Assembly: GCF_001544015.1 (NCBI RefSeq)
Contig: NZ_AP014924.1
Span: 1,736,001-1,800,000 of the forward strand
Length of the DNA stretch: 64,000 nt
Reading direction: 5' to 3'
DNA from: Limnochorda pilosa
GTDB lineage: Bacteria; Bacillota; Limnochordia; Limnochordales; Limnochordaceae
The translations under genes were made by a program, and so were the position numbers. The notes beneath the pieces are model-generated. The model did no database searches. It was not told the origin of the DNA and saw nothing but the letters and a program-made list of their open reading frames with translations. Positions 51,020 through 60,313 of the stretch are shown one piece after another; position 1 is the first letter of the stretch; the number at the start of each line of letters is the position of its first letter.

Positions 51020-51775
51020 ATGAGCGGTGTACGCGTCTATGAGCTGGCCCGAGAGCTGGGCGTGGACAGCAAGGATGTGATCTCGTTCCTGAACGGGCGC
51101 GGGTTGGACGTGAAGAACCACATGAGTCTCGTGAGCGATCCGGCCGTTGCCGAGGCCCGGCAGCGCTTTGGTAGGGGTCACCCCCCCGAGGCCCGGCCAG
51201 CGGGGGCGGCGGCGCCGCCGGCCCGCGCGGCCCGGCCGGCCCCGCGCGGGGCGAGGCGGCCCGGCCCGACCGAGCGCCCGCCGCGGGCGCGGCGGCACCC
51301 AGCCGCCGCCCTCAGGGGCCAGGTCCTGGCACCGGTGCCCGCCCGGCAGGAGCGGCCCGTCCGGCTCCTCGGGCCGCGGGTGACGCCGGCAGGGCAGGAG
51401 GGTCGCGTCCTCAGGGCGCACCCGGCGGCAACGGGCGGGGGCCGGCCCGGTCCCCAAGGCCGCAGGGAGCCCCGGGGGCATCGCCCGGGCGGGGGGCGCG
51501 TCCCTCGGGGTCTCACGGGGGCGGGTCCTACGGCGGAGGCCGGGCTTCCGGTGGACGGGCGTCCCAGGGTGGGGGAGGCCCGCGGTCGGGCCAGGGCGGG
51601 GGCGGCTACCGCCCGCAGGCGGCTGGCGGCCGGCCTCCGGCAGGGGGTGGCCGCGGGCGTCCGGGGGTGGGCGGCGGCCGCCCCCCGGCGGGCAGACCCG
51701 GGGGCGGGGCACCGGCGGGCAGACCTGGAGGCGGGGCGCCGCGGCCCGCCGCGGGGCCGCGGCCGGGCGAGGTGA
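51020..51775 (+). pseudogene. infB: N-terminal fragment of translation initiation factor IF-2 (infB reading frame 1 of 2)
   Basis: The first 50 residues (VRVYELARELGVDSKDVISFL, then GLDVKNHMSLV, partial quotes) are the IF2 N-terminal domain and start at an ATG 10 nt after ylxQ with a GATTAGGAG ribosome site. The frame stays open to 51775, but beyond the C7 run at 51181-51187 it becomes an Arg/Ala/Pro sequence of shadow type. The correct continuation is in the frame that begins at 51175 (after a TAG at 51172-51174) and ends at 53667. One extra base in the C run would join them into one gene of about 882 codons. infB is essential, so either a sequence error or slippage is likely. Confidence 0.8.
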
Positions 51776-53667
51776 ACCGGGGGCGCCGGGGAGCCGGTGG
51801 CGCGCGCGGGCGCGGCGGGAACGAGCCTTTCCGGAAGGCAGGGGACGACGGCCGGCAGCTGCCCCACCGGGGCCACCGGCGCGGCGGCCATGCCCGGCCG
51901 GTTGTGCCCGAGCCTGAGCGCCAGCGCCCTGATCGGATCATCCTCCCCGACCGGATCGCGGTCTCCGACCTGGCCGACAAGCTGGCCATTCCGGCCGTGG
52001 TGCTCATCAAGAGCCTGATCAAGGCGGGGATCATGGCCTCCATCAACCAGTCCATCGACTTCGAGGCCGCGGAGCAAGTGGCCAAGAGCCTGGGGGTGGC
52101 CGTGGAGCGTCCCCAGCGGGAGCGCGCGGACGGTCGTGTCGGTGAGGGCGACGAAGGGGCCGACCTCACCTCCCGCCCGCCGGTCGTGACGGTCCTCGGC
52201 CACGTGGACCACGGCAAGACGACGCTGCTGGATCACATCCGCAAGAGCCGCGTGGTGGAGCAGGAGGCCGGCGGCATCACGCAGCACATCGGCGCCTACC
52301 AGGTGACGGTGGGCGATCGGAGCATCACTTTCCTGGACACCCCCGGGCACGAGGCGTTCACGGCCATGCGGGCCCGGGGCGCCCAGGTGACCGATGTGGC
52401 GGTGCTGGTGGTGGCCGCCGACGACGGAGTGATGCCCCAGACGGTGGAGGCCATCAACCACGCCAAGGCGGCCAGGGTTCCCATCGTGGTCGCCATCAAC
52501 AAGATGGACCGTCCCGGTGCCGACCCCGATCGGGTCAAGCAGCAGCTGGCCGAACAGGGTCTGGTGCCCGACGACTGGGGTGGCGACACGGTCTGCGCCC
52601 CCATCTCGGCCCTGAAGGGCCAGGGGATCGACGAGCTCCTGGAGATGATCCTCCTGGTGGCCGACATGCGGGACTTGAAGGCCGACGCGGACCGGCCGGC
52701 CTCGGGCGTGATCGTGGAGGCCCGTTTGGATCGCGGCCGGGGACCGGTGGCGACGGTGCTGGTGCAGAACGGCACCCTGCGCCTGGGGGACCCGGTGGCG
52801 GCGGGGGCGGTGGCGGGCAAGGTGCGCGCCATGCTCAACGACCGGGGGGAGAGCGTTTCAGAGGCCGGCCCGGCCACACCTGTGGAGGTCCTGGGCTTCG
52901 ACGACGTGCCCGAGGCCGGTGACCTGCTCGAAGTGGTCGCCGGCGGGCGGGAGGCGCGCCAGCAGGCCGAGGCCCGGGCCGAGGCCCGGCAGCAGCCTGA
53001 GGCCCGAGGGGGTGTGGTGACCCTCAGCCAGCTCACCCAGAAGCGTCAGGCCGGGGCCAAGGAGCTGAACGTCGTGCTCAAGGCGGACGTCCAGGGATCC
53101 CTGGAGGCCGTTCGCCAGGCGTTGGAGAAGCTGAGCCGGGATGAGGCGCGGGTCAGCGTGATCCACGGTGCGGTGGGCGCGATCTCGGAGACGGACGTCA
53201 CCCTCGCCCAGGCCTCCGATGCGGTGGTGATCGGCTTCAACGTGCGCCCCGACGGCGCAGCGCGGCGCGCCGCCGACCGGACGGGCGTGGAGATCCGCAC
53301 CTACACCATCATCTACCAGGTGGTGGACGACGTCCAGGCCGCCCTGCAGGGCCTGCTCGAGCCCGAGTTCGAGGAGAAGGTGGTCGGGCAGGCCAGCGTG
53401 CGGCAGATCTTCCACGTGCCCGGAGGTACGGTGGCGGGCTGCTACGTGACCGAGGGCGAGATCCGGCGGGGCGCGAAGGCCCGGCTCCTGCGGGACGGGG
53501 TCGTGGTCCACGACGGGGTGATCGGCTCCCTGCGCCGCTTCAAGGAGGACGTCCGGAGCGTGGCCCAGGGTTACGAGTGCGGCCTCGCCTTCGAGAAGTT
53601 CCAGGACGTCAAGGAAGGGGACGTCATCGAAGCTTACCAGATGGTGGCCGTCCCGGCCCGGACCTGA
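51667..53667 (+). CDS. infB: Translation initiation factor IF-2 (body; N-terminus separated by a frameshift)
   Basis: 666 residues from GTG 51667, the first usable start in this frame. The frame is open back to 51175, where it encodes a Gly/Ser/Arg/Pro-rich linker typical of IF2. Second N-domain (about 85-150: [20 protein letters not shown]), G domain with GHVDHGKT at 178-185, [12 protein letters not shown], then domains II, III ([20 protein letters not shown]) and C2/IV with [17 protein letters not shown]. It delivers initiator tRNA to the ribosome. If no slippage occurs, GTG 51667 (GGCAGGGGGTGG upstream) might give a shorter IF2-beta-like form. Confidence 0.92.
   Translation: MGGGRPPAGRPGGGAPAGRPGGGAPRPAAGPRPGEVNRGRRGAGGARGRGGNEPFRKAGDDGRQLPHRGHRRGGHARPVVPEPERQRPDRIILPDRIAVSDLADKLAIPAVVLIKSLIKAGIMASINQSIDFEAAEQVAKSLGVAVERPQRERADGRVGEGDEGADLTSRPPVVTVLGHVDHGKTTLLDHIRKSRVVEQEAGGITQHIGAYQVTVGDRSITFLDTPGHEAFTAMRARGAQVTDVAVLVVAADDGVMPQTVEAINHAKAARVPIVVAINKMDRPGADPDRVKQQLAEQGLVPDDWGGDTVCAPISALKGQGIDELLEMILLVADMRDLKADADRPASGVIVEARLDRGRGPVATVLVQNGTLRLGDPVAAGAVAGKVRAMLNDRGESVSEAGPATPVEVLGFDDVPEAGDLLEVVAGGREARQQAEARAEARQQPEARGGVVTLSQLTQKRQAGAKELNVVLKADVQGSLEAVRQALEKLSRDEARVSVIHGAVGAISETDVTLAQASDAVVIGFNVRPDGAARRAADRTGVEIRTYTIIYQVVDDVQAALQGLLEPEFEEKVVGQASVRQIFHVPGGTVAGCYVTEGEIRRGAKARLLRDGVVVHDGVIGSLRRFKEDVRSVAQGYECGLAFEKFQDVKEGDVIEAYQMVAVPART
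51687..51740. repeat. Two-copy 27-nt tandem repeat in the infB linker
   Basis: Units 51687-51713 and 51714-51740 differ at only a few bases and encode two copies of a nine-residue GRPGGGAPA-like unit. Such repeats in the IF2 linker are likely to vary in number between strains. Confidence 0.7.
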
Positions 53668-53672
53668 GACCC

Positions 53673-53954
53673 ATGGTGGTGGGCATCGCGGAGATCCGCC
53701 TGCTCCTCCCGGGCCCGCGCTCCCTCAAGGAGAAGCGGCGGATCCTCCGCAGCCTGGTGGACCGGATTCGCGTGCGCTACCACGTGGCTGTGGCCGAGGT
53801 GGGGGATCAGAACCTGTGGAACCGGGCCACGGTGGGGGTCGCGTGCGTGAGCAACGAGGCGGCCCACGCCCACCAGATCCTGGGCCATGTCCTTCACTTC
53901 GTGGAGTCCAACGGCGAGGTGGAGGTGGACCGCGTGGAGGTTCGCCTGGCCTGA
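53673..53954 (+). CDS. DUF503 protein (YlxP family)
   Basis: 93 residues. [25 protein letters not shown] followed by [20 protein letters not shown] (partial quotes) matches YlxP/DUF503, a small protein between infB and rbfA in Bacillota. Its function is not established; location suggests a role in ribosome assembly. The ATG lies 5 nt after infB. Confidence 0.9.
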   Translation: MVVGIAEIRLLLPGPRSLKEKRRILRSLVDRIRVRYHVAVAEVGDQNLWNRATVGVACVSNEAAHAHQILGHVLHFVESNGEVEVDRVEVRLA

Positions 53955-54000
53955 GGGCGGAGCCGGCCGCGAGGCTGCAAGCGACAGGGAGGTGGGGCAG

Positions 54001-54363
54001 GTGGCGAGCCCGCTGCGGGTGCGGAGGGTGGCCGAACAGGCCAAGAAGGAGCTGGGCGACGTCGTCCGCAACCTGAAAGACCCGCGCGTGGGGTTCGTGA
54101 CGGTCACGGACGTGGAGGTCTCCAACGACCTCTCCCACGTGAAGGTCTTCTTCAGCGTGTACGGCGACGAGGAGGCGCGCCGCCAGGCGGAGGAGGGTCT
54201 GCGGGCTGCCCAGGGCTTCATCCGGACCGAGCTGGGACGCCGGATCCGGCTGCGGCTGACGCCTGAGGTGGACTTCCGGTTCGACGCGTCGGTGGAGCGC
54301 GGGGCCCGGATCGACCGGCTCCTGCACGAGATACGAACCGAGGGGAAGGAACCCGGCCCATGA
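54001..54363 (+). CDS. rbfA: Ribosome-binding factor A
   Basis: 120 residues; KH-like factor for 16S 5' end maturation and cold adaptation. [36 protein letters not shown] (quoted as the region) and HVKVFFSV are the family core; [11 protein letters not shown] near the end is typical. GTG 54001 with AGGGAGGTGG upstream. It overlaps nrnA by 4 nt. Confidence 0.95.
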   Translation: MASPLRVRRVAEQAKKELGDVVRNLKDPRVGFVTVTDVEVSNDLSHVKVFFSVYGDEEARRQAEEGLRAAQGFIRTELGRRIRLRLTPEVDFRFDASVERGARIDRLLHEIRTEGKEPGP

Positions 54364-55367
54364 CCGTCGCGGAGATGGCCCGCCTCCTGGAGCAGGCCGG
54401 CCCCACGCTGGTGGTGGCGCACGAGGACCCCGATCCGGACAGCATCGGCTCCATCCTTGCGGCCCGCTGGGTCCTGCGACGGGTGCGCCCGGGGCTGCCG
54501 GTGGAGGCCGCGAGCCCCGATCCGCCGCCCCTGAGCTGCCGCTTCCTATCCGGATCCGGGGAGGTTCTGGGGCCCGACGAGGCGCTCGCGCGCGGGCCCT
54601 GGCAGACCCTCTGGGTGGTGGACTGCGAGCCAAGCCGCATCGGCCGCTTGAAACCGCTGGTGGAGACAGCGGAGCGGCTCCTGAACCTGGACCACCACGC
54701 CACCAACACCACGCCCAGCGGCCACCCGGCGGAAGCCCGCCTGATCGACCCCTCGGCCGCGGCCACGGGGCTCCTGATCCACCGCTTCATCCGCCACTGG
54801 GGGCTCCGGCTGGACGCCGAGGTGGCCACCTTCCTCTACGCGGCCTTGATGGGCGACACGGGCTCCTTCCGCTACTCGAACACCAGCGCCGAGGCGCTGG
54901 CGGTGGCCCGTGAGGCCCTTCTGGCGGGAGCCCGTCCCGACGAGGTGGCCCACAACCTGTACGAGCGGCGCACCTTCGACGAGATGCAGCTCCTGGGCCG
55001 TGCCCTGTCGGTCCTGGCTCGCTCGGACGACGGGCGCATCGCCTGGATCGCCCTGCCCCACGGTTGGATTGCCGGGGACGATCCCAGGGCCAGGGCGGAT
55101 GCGACCGATGGCTTCGTCAACTACCCGCGCATGGTGGAAGGGGTGGAGGTGGCCCTCCTCTTCCGGGAGGTGGAGCCGGGCGCGGTGCGGGTGAGCCTCC
55201 GATCCCAGTCATCGGTGGACGTGAGCCGGATCGCCGCCGCGTTTCAGGGGGGAGGCCACCCCAGGGCGGCCGGGTGCACCGTCCGTCGCCCTCTGGGGCA
55301 GGCGGTGGACGAGGTGGTTCGGGCGGTGCAGGCGGCGCTGGGGCAGGGCGCGCGGGTCGGGGGGTGA
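54360..55367 (+). CDS. nrnA: Bifunctional oligoribonuclease / PAP phosphatase NrnA (DHH family)
   Basis: 335 residues. DHH-domain metal motifs: [12 protein letters not shown] near 20-31, VVDCE, LDHHATN near 110, and [12 protein letters not shown]. The C-terminal DHHA1 domain ends in [10 protein letters not shown]. In Bacillus it degrades nanoRNA and 3'-phosphoadenosine phosphate; it can also degrade pGpG, the product of cyclic-di-GMP hydrolysis. The first metal motif reads [10 protein letters not shown] where most homologues have HxNPDGDAIG. ATGA overlap with rbfA. Confidence 0.94.
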   Translation: MTVAEMARLLEQAGPTLVVAHEDPDPDSIGSILAARWVLRRVRPGLPVEAASPDPPPLSCRFLSGSGEVLGPDEALARGPWQTLWVVDCEPSRIGRLKPLVETAERLLNLDHHATNTTPSGHPAEARLIDPSAAATGLLIHRFIRHWGLRLDAEVATFLYAALMGDTGSFRYSNTSAEALAVAREALLAGARPDEVAHNLYERRTFDEMQLLGRALSVLARSDDGRIAWIALPHGWIAGDDPRARADATDGFVNYPRMVEGVEVALLFREVEPGAVRVSLRSQSSVDVSRIAAAFQGGGHPRAAGCTVRRPLGQAVDEVVRAVQAALGQGARVGG

Positions 55368-56377
55368 ACGGCGCCGTGGTGGGCGCGCTGAACGTGCTCA
55401 AGCCACCGGGGATGAGCTCCCACGACGTGGTGGGTGTGGTGCGGAGGCTCGCGGGTTTGCGGCAGGTCGGGCACGCCGGCACCCTGGACCCGGGGGCGGC
55501 GGGCGTCCTTCCGGTGCTGCTCGGGCCGGCGACGCGGCTGCTCCCCTTCCTCCCGGTGCAACGGAAGGCGTACCGGGCCGAGATGACCCTGGGCGTGCGC
55601 ACCGACACGGGGGACGGCTGGGGCCGCACGGTGGAGATCCGCACCGACTTCCGCATCCCGCCCGCGCGGGTGGGAGACGTGCTCGCGGGGTTCGTGGGCG
55701 AGCAGCTCCAAGCGCCCCCGGCGGTCTCGGCCCGCCACCATGGAGGCGAACGCCTCTACGAGCTCTTCCGCAGGGGCGTGGAGGTCGAGCTCACCCCCCG
55801 GCGGGTGCTGATCCACGAGATCCACGTGGTGCGGATCCTTCCCGACGACCCTCACGCGCTCACCTTCGGGGCGCGGATCCTCTTCGACCTCTCCTGCTCG
55901 CCGGGCACCTACGTGCGCTCGCTCTGCGCGGACGCGGGCGAGCGCCTGGGCTGCGGGGCCCACCTCTCCTTCCTGGTGCGCACCGCGTCCGGACCCCATC
56001 GCCTGGAGGAGAGCCACACCCTGGAAGAGCTCGAGCGCGCGGCGGCCGCCGGAAGGCTGGAAGAGCTGCTGGTCCCCCCGGCCCAGATGGTCGCGCACCT
56101 TCCCGCCTTCCGCGTGGACGAGCCCGCGGTGCTGGAGCGCCTGCGCCACGGCAACGCGGTGGCGTTGGAGGGGTTCCCCCGTGAGGCGCCTGCCCCCGGG
56201 ATGCGCTCCGGGCCCGGGGAGCCCCCGGAGCCGCCCGCCGGCCTGGCTCGGGTCCTGGACGGTGCAGGCCGCCTGGTCTGCCTGGTGCGGGCGGCCGGTG
56301 CCGTGAATGGCGGGGCCTCCGGCACGTGGCAGCCCGTGCGGGTCCTGGAACCCGTGGGAGGAGGTGAGCCGCGCTGA
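55364..56377 (+). CDS. truB: tRNA pseudouridine(55) synthase TruB
   Basis: 337 residues. KPPGMSSHDVV and GHAGTLDPGAAGVLPV with the catalytic Asp42 are intact. The next family motif, usually PPxYSAxKxxGxRLYELAR, here reads PPAVSARHHGGERLYELFR, so the Tyr and Lys positions differ. The C-terminal PUA-like region is extended by a Pro/Gly-rich insert. GTG 55364 overlaps the nrnA stop. Confidence 0.94.
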   Translation: MNGAVVGALNVLKPPGMSSHDVVGVVRRLAGLRQVGHAGTLDPGAAGVLPVLLGPATRLLPFLPVQRKAYRAEMTLGVRTDTGDGWGRTVEIRTDFRIPPARVGDVLAGFVGEQLQAPPAVSARHHGGERLYELFRRGVEVELTPRRVLIHEIHVVRILPDDPHALTFGARILFDLSCSPGTYVRSLCADAGERLGCGAHLSFLVRTASGPHRLEESHTLEELERAAAAGRLEELLVPPAQMVAHLPAFRVDEPAVLERLRHGNAVALEGFPREAPAPGMRSGPGEPPEPPAGLARVLDGAGRLVCLVRAAGAVNGGASGTWQPVRVLEPVGGGEPR

Positions 56378-57312
56378 TCGCATGGCTGGATGGCGTGGCC
56401 CCCGGGACCCCGCCCGCGGGCGGGGTGGCCGCCATCGGCAACTTCGACGGCATCCACGTGGGCCACCAGGCGATCCTGGCGCGAGCCGCCGACCTCGCGC
56501 GGGAGCTTGGCACCGGGGCCCTGGCCCTCACCTTCGAGCCGCACCCCGACGTGGTCCTGCGGCGCAAGGCGCTGCCCGGGCTCCTCACCCCCCTGGGGGA
56601 GAAGGCGCTCTGGCTCGCGCACTACGGGGTGCCCGACCTGGTGGTGGCCCGGTTCGACCCGGCCTTCGCGGCCCTCCCTCCCGAGCGCTTCCTGGAGGAG
56701 GTCCTGGGGGCTCGGCTTGCCCTGTGCGGTGTGGTGGTGGGTGAGGACTTCACCTTCGGCCACCGGGCCCAGGGGCGGGTGCCGCTCCTGCAGGGGTGGG
56801 CCGCCGCCCGCGGGGTGCGGGTGCGGGTGATCCCTCCGGTGCGGGTGCAGGGAGAGCGCGTCTCCAGCAGCCGGATCCGGCGGGCCCTGCAGGAGGGCGC
56901 CTTCGCGGAGGCGCAGGAGATGCTGGGCCACCCGTACAGCCTCACAGGGCGGGTGGTGCCGGGCAGGGGCCGCGGGCGGGTGCTGGGCTACCCCACGGCC
57001 AACCTGGAGCTCGATCGCTCCCAGCTGGTGCCCGCCGAGGGCGTCTACCTGGCCGAGGCGGCCCTCCAGGGGGGCAGCAACGGGGCCGGGCACCCCGCCC
57101 TGGCCGTCTACAGCCGCCGGCCCACCTTCGAGGAGGACGAGCCTGCCTTCGAGGTCTTCCTCCTGAACTTCCAGGGCGACCTCTACGCCCGAAGCCTACG
57201 GGTGGCGCTGACGCGGCGGCTGAGGGGCATCGTCCGCTTCGACGGGGCCGACCAGCTGCGGGCGCAGATCGAGCAGGACTTTCGGGAGGCGCGGCGGTAC
57301 TTCGGGTTGTGA
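56374..57312 (+). CDS. ribF: Bifunctional riboflavin kinase / FAD synthetase
   Basis: 312 residues from CTG 56374. The N-terminal FAD synthetase domain has GNFDGIHVGH at 22-31 and SSSRIRRAL; the C-terminal flavokinase domain (about 190-310) has GRVLGYPTANLEL. The start: GGGAGGAGGTGA (56356-56366) lies 7 nt before CTG 56374, which overlaps the truB stop in the same way as the ATGA junctions here. The first GTG in frame (56395) is 28 nt from that site and leaves only 14 residues before the nucleotide motif. The two upstream candidates in other frames are blocked. Confidence 0.93.
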   Translation: MIAWLDGVAPGTPPAGGVAAIGNFDGIHVGHQAILARAADLARELGTGALALTFEPHPDVVLRRKALPGLLTPLGEKALWLAHYGVPDLVVARFDPAFAALPPERFLEEVLGARLALCGVVVGEDFTFGHRAQGRVPLLQGWAAARGVRVRVIPPVRVQGERVSSSRIRRALQEGAFAEAQEMLGHPYSLTGRVVPGRGRGRVLGYPTANLELDRSQLVPAEGVYLAEAALQGGSNGAGHPALAVYSRRPTFEEDEPAFEVFLLNFQGDLYARSLRVALTRRLRGIVRFDGADQLRAQIEQDFREARRYFGL

Positions 57313-57319
57313 GCCGTCT

Positions 57320-57347
57320 TTGACAAGAGCCTGCGTTGTGTTATAGT
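57320..57347 (+). promoter_or_regulatory. Sigma-A-type promoter of rpsO
   Basis: A perfect TTGACA (57320-57325) and TATAGT (57342-57347) with 16-bp spacing and an extended TG at 57339-57340. Predicted start near 57354, leaving a leader of about 93 nt. Confidence 0.87.
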
Positions 57348-57395
57348 GGCGTCGGGAAACGTACGGGCGATCAGGCGAACGGGACCCACGCCGCA

Positions 57396-57427
57396 CCGGC
57401 CGTTCACGGGCCGGGGGCGCACCCCGG
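57396..57427 (+). promoter_or_regulatory. Two mutually exclusive hairpins in the rpsO leader
   Basis: CCGGCC (57396-57401) pairs with GGCCGG (57409-57414); CCGGGG (57411-57416) pairs with CCCCGG (57422-57427). The two share 57411-57414 and cannot form together. They end 3 nt before the AGGAAGGAGG ribosome site. S15 represses its own synthesis through leader structures in several phyla, so this is a candidate regulatory site. Confidence 0.5.
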
Positions 57428-57446
57428 CAGAGGAAGGAGGAAGAGC

Positions 57447-57716
57447 GTGGCTCTGGCCAGGGAAGAAAAGGTGGAGGTCATGGGCCGGTTCAGCCGGCAC
57501 GAGGGCGACACGGGTTCGCCGGAAGTCCAGGTGGCGCTCCTCACCCGGCGGATTCAGGAGCTGACCGAGCACCTCCAGCAGAACAAGAAGGACTTCCATT
57601 CCCGGCGCGGCCTTTACAAGATGATCGGCCAGCGCAGGGGCTTGCTGAACTACCTCCGAAAGAAGGACATCGAGCGTTACCGGGCTCTGGTGGATGAGCT
57701 CGGGCTGCGTCACTGA
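57447..57716 (+). CDS. rpsO: 30S ribosomal protein S15
   Basis: 89 residues, exact family length. [45 protein letters not shown] are conserved 16S rRNA-binding segments. GTG 57447 with AGGAAGGAGG 6 nt upstream. Followed by a terminator and pnp, the classic rpsO-pnp pair. Confidence 0.97.
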   Translation: MALAREEKVEVMGRFSRHEGDTGSPEVQVALLTRRIQELTEHLQQNKKDFHSRRGLYKMIGQRRGLLNYLRKKDIERYRALVDELGLRH

Positions 57717-57718
57717 GG

Positions 57719-57741
57719 AGAGCGGCCTGGCCGCTCTTTTC
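57719..57741 (+). terminator. Rho-independent terminator between rpsO and pnp
   Basis: AGAGCGG (57719-57725) pairs with CCGCTCT (57731-57737) around a short loop and runs into a T-tract (57737-57740). Probably partial, allowing some read-through into pnp as in other rpsO-pnp operons. Confidence 0.85.
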
Positions 57742-57827
57742 CCATGTTGATGGGCGGTCTGCCTGTATCCCGTGCTCCCTTTGGGGGGATAACTAGGGCG
57801 GATCCACGTAGGAGGTTCTTGGTGAAC

Positions 57828-60113
57828 ATGGCAGAGAGTTTCCAGATGGAGCTCGCCGGCCGGACGCTGGTGCTCGAAACCGGCAAGCTGGCCGGGCAGG
57901 CGAACGGGGCGGTCCTCGTGCGCTACGGGGAGACGGTGGTGCTGGTGACGGCCACCATGTCCAAGCAGCCCCGGGAGGGGATCGACTTCTTCCCGCTGCT
58001 GGTGGACTACGAAGAGCGGATGTACGCCATCGGCCGCATCCCCGGCGGCTGGGGCCGGCGGGAGGGCCGTCCCCCGGAGGGCGCCATCCTCGCGGCGCGC
58101 ATGATCGACCGCACGCTCCGCCCCCTCTTTCCCGACGGGTTCCGGAACGACGTGCAGGTGGTGGCCACCATCCTCTCGGTGGACCACGACAACTCGCCGG
58201 AGATCGCGGCCATGGCGGGGGCGTCGGCAGCGCTCACCATCTCGGACATCCCCTTCCTGGGGCCCATCGCCGGTGTGCGGGTGGGCCTGGTGGACGGGCG
58301 CTTGGTCTTGAACCCCACCAGCGAGCAGTCCGAGGCGAGCGACCTTAACCTGGTGGTGGCTGGAACCCGCGACGCGGTGATGATGGTCGAGGCGGGTGCC
58401 AACGAGGTTCCGGAGGAGCAGGTCCTGGAGGCGATCCTCTTCGGGCACGAGGAGATCAAGCGGGTGATCGCCCTGCAGGATCAGATGCGGGAGAAGATCG
58501 GCCGGCCCAAGGTGGAGCCCGCGCTCTACCAGCCCGACCCGGCCGTGGCCGAGTGGACGCGCGCCTGGGTGGAGCCCAAGCTCGAGGGAGCCGTGAAGAA
58601 CCCCGACAAGCTGGCGCGCCAGGACGCGGTGGACCTCCTGCGCAAGGAGGTCGTGGAGGCTTTCGAGGCCGAGCGCGGCGAGGAGGCGACCGCCCACGTG
58701 AAGGACGTGGAGGTCGTCTTCGACAAGCTGCTGAAGGAGTTCGTCCGGAAGACCATCACCGAGGACCGCGAGCGGGTCGACGGGCGCGGGCTGGAGGAGA
58801 TCCGCCCCATCTGGTGCGAGGTGGGCCTCCTGCCGCGGGTGCACGGTTCGGGCCTCTTCACCCGCGGGCAGACCCAGGTGCTCTCGTCGGTCGCCCTCGG
58901 GCTCAAGTCGGACGAGCAGCTCCTGGACGACCTGCGCGAGGAAGACCGCAAGCGCTACATCCACCACTACAACTTCCCAGGCTTCTCCACCGGCGAGGTG
59001 CGTCCCATGCGCTCGGTGGGAAGGCGTGAGATCGGGCACGGGGCCCTGGCCGAGCGGGCGCTCCTCCCCGTCATCCCTTCCCAGGAGGAGTTCCCCTACA
59101 CCGTCCGCGTCGTCTCCGAGGTCCTCTCCTCCAACGGCTCCACCTCCCAGGCCAGCATCTGCGGCTCCACCCTGGCCCTGATGGATGCGGGCGTGCCCAT
59201 CCGCAAGCCCGTGGCGGGGGTGGCCATGGGGCTGGTGAAGCACGGAGAGCGCTTCGCGGTGCTCACCGACATCCAGGGCATCGAGGACGCCCTGGGCGAC
59301 ATGGACTTCAAGGTGGCCGGCACCCGCGACGGGGTCACGGCCATCCAGATGGACATCAAGATCAAGGGCATCGACCGGGAGATCCTGCGGACGGCGCTGG
59401 AGCAGGCGCGCAAGGGTCGCCTCTTCATCCTGGACAAGATGGAAGCGGTCATCGACCGGCCGCGGCCCAGCCTGTCGCCCTACGCCCCGAGGGTGATCAC
59501 CCTCCAGATCCCCGTGGACCGGATCCGGGACGTGATCGGCCCCGGCGGCAAGGTGGTCCGGAACATCATCGACCAAACCGGCGTCCAGATCGACATCGAG
59601 GACGACGGCCACGTCTACATCGCCTCCATCGACGAGGAGGGCGGGCGCCGGGCTCAGGAGATGGTGGAGAGCCTGGTGCGGGACGTGGAGGTGGGCGCGA
59701 CCTACCGCGGGAAGGTCAAGCGGATCACCAACTTCGGCGCCTTCGTGGAGATCCTGCCGGGCAAGGAGGGGCTGGTGCACATCTCCAAGCTGGCCCCGGG
59801 CCGGGTGGGGCGCGTGGAGGACGTGCTGCAGCTGGGAGACGACGTCGCGGTGAAGGTCACCGACATCGACGAGCTGGGGCGGATCAACCTCTCGCGCAAG
59901 GACGCGCTGACCCAGGAGCAGTGGGCGGCCGAGGAGGCCCGCTTCCCATCCAACGGGCAGCAGGATCGAGAGGGGCGGGACTCCGGGTTCGGCGGCGAGC
60001 GCCGCGGCGGGCCCAGGGAGCACGGGGGCGAGCATCGCCGGCCACCGCGTCGTGACGGGGACCGCCGTCGGTCGCCCCGGCCCGGGGGCGGCGGGCGCCC
60101 GCGGGAGTCGTAG
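57828..60113 (+). CDS. pnp: Polyribonucleotide nucleotidyltransferase (PNPase)
   Basis: 761 residues. Two RNase PH domains (the second with [21 protein letters not shown]), a KH domain (about 560-615, [17 protein letters not shown]) and an S1 domain (about 622-695, [21 protein letters not shown]), followed by a basic Arg/Gly-rich tail of about 55 residues. It degrades mRNA by phosphorolysis. AGGAGGT at 57810-57816 supports ATG 57828 or GTG 57822; the outermost start at 57744 overlaps non-conserved sequence. Confidence 0.96.
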   Translation: MAESFQMELAGRTLVLETGKLAGQANGAVLVRYGETVVLVTATMSKQPREGIDFFPLLVDYEERMYAIGRIPGGWGRREGRPPEGAILAARMIDRTLRPLFPDGFRNDVQVVATILSVDHDNSPEIAAMAGASAALTISDIPFLGPIAGVRVGLVDGRLVLNPTSEQSEASDLNLVVAGTRDAVMMVEAGANEVPEEQVLEAILFGHEEIKRVIALQDQMREKIGRPKVEPALYQPDPAVAEWTRAWVEPKLEGAVKNPDKLARQDAVDLLRKEVVEAFEAERGEEATAHVKDVEVVFDKLLKEFVRKTITEDRERVDGRGLEEIRPIWCEVGLLPRVHGSGLFTRGQTQVLSSVALGLKSDEQLLDDLREEDRKRYIHHYNFPGFSTGEVRPMRSVGRREIGHGALAERALLPVIPSQEEFPYTVRVVSEVLSSNGSTSQASICGSTLALMDAGVPIRKPVAGVAMGLVKHGERFAVLTDIQGIEDALGDMDFKVAGTRDGVTAIQMDIKIKGIDREILRTALEQARKGRLFILDKMEAVIDRPRPSLSPYAPRVITLQIPVDRIRDVIGPGGKVVRNIIDQTGVQIDIEDDGHVYIASIDEEGGRRAQEMVESLVRDVEVGATYRGKVKRITNFGAFVEILPGKEGLVHISKLAPGRVGRVEDVLQLGDDVAVKVTDIDELGRINLSRKDALTQEQWAAEEARFPSNGQQDREGRDSGFGGERRGGPREHGGEHRRPPRRDGDRRRSPRPGGGGRPRES

Positions 60114-60119
60114 CCCGCT

Positions 60120-60146
60120 GGGACCGGCACGTCCGGTGCCGGTCCC
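60120..60146 (+). terminator. Hairpin after pnp (no T-run)
   Basis: Arms 60120-60130 and 60136-60146 form an 11-bp perfect stem 7 nt after the pnp stop. A second stem follows (AAGGCCC 60152-60158 with GGGCCTT 60168-60174). Neither has a good T-run; they may protect the 3' end or assist the true terminator downstream. Confidence 0.6.
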
Positions 60147-60230
60147 GGCCCAAGGCCCGTGGCGACGGGGCCTTTCGGCGGATCGAAGGCGGGGCTTCCC
60201 GCACGCGGGGCGAACCGCGGCCGCCCGAGA

Positions 60231-60259
60231 AAGCAGGCATCCCGGTGCCTGCTTCTTTT
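60231..60259 (+). terminator. Rho-independent terminator before the DUF3866 gene
   Basis: AAGCAGGCA (60231-60239) and TGCCTGCTT (60246-60254) form a 9-bp perfect stem with a 6-nt loop followed by CTTTT (60255-60259). It ends the long translation operon. Confidence 0.9.
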
Positions 60260-60313
60260 GTGCGTGCCCGCACCCCGCAGCCCGCGTTCGGCCCCGGGGA
60301 AGGAGGGGGCGCT

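Noticed and set aside
51190-51660. Frame 2 continuation of the infB N-terminus to 51775 as a separate Arg/Ala/Pro protein
   Set aside because: The parallel frame gives a Gly/Ser/Tyr/Arg linker typical of IF2 and leads into the conserved domains, so the frame 2 translation beyond the C run is a shadow.
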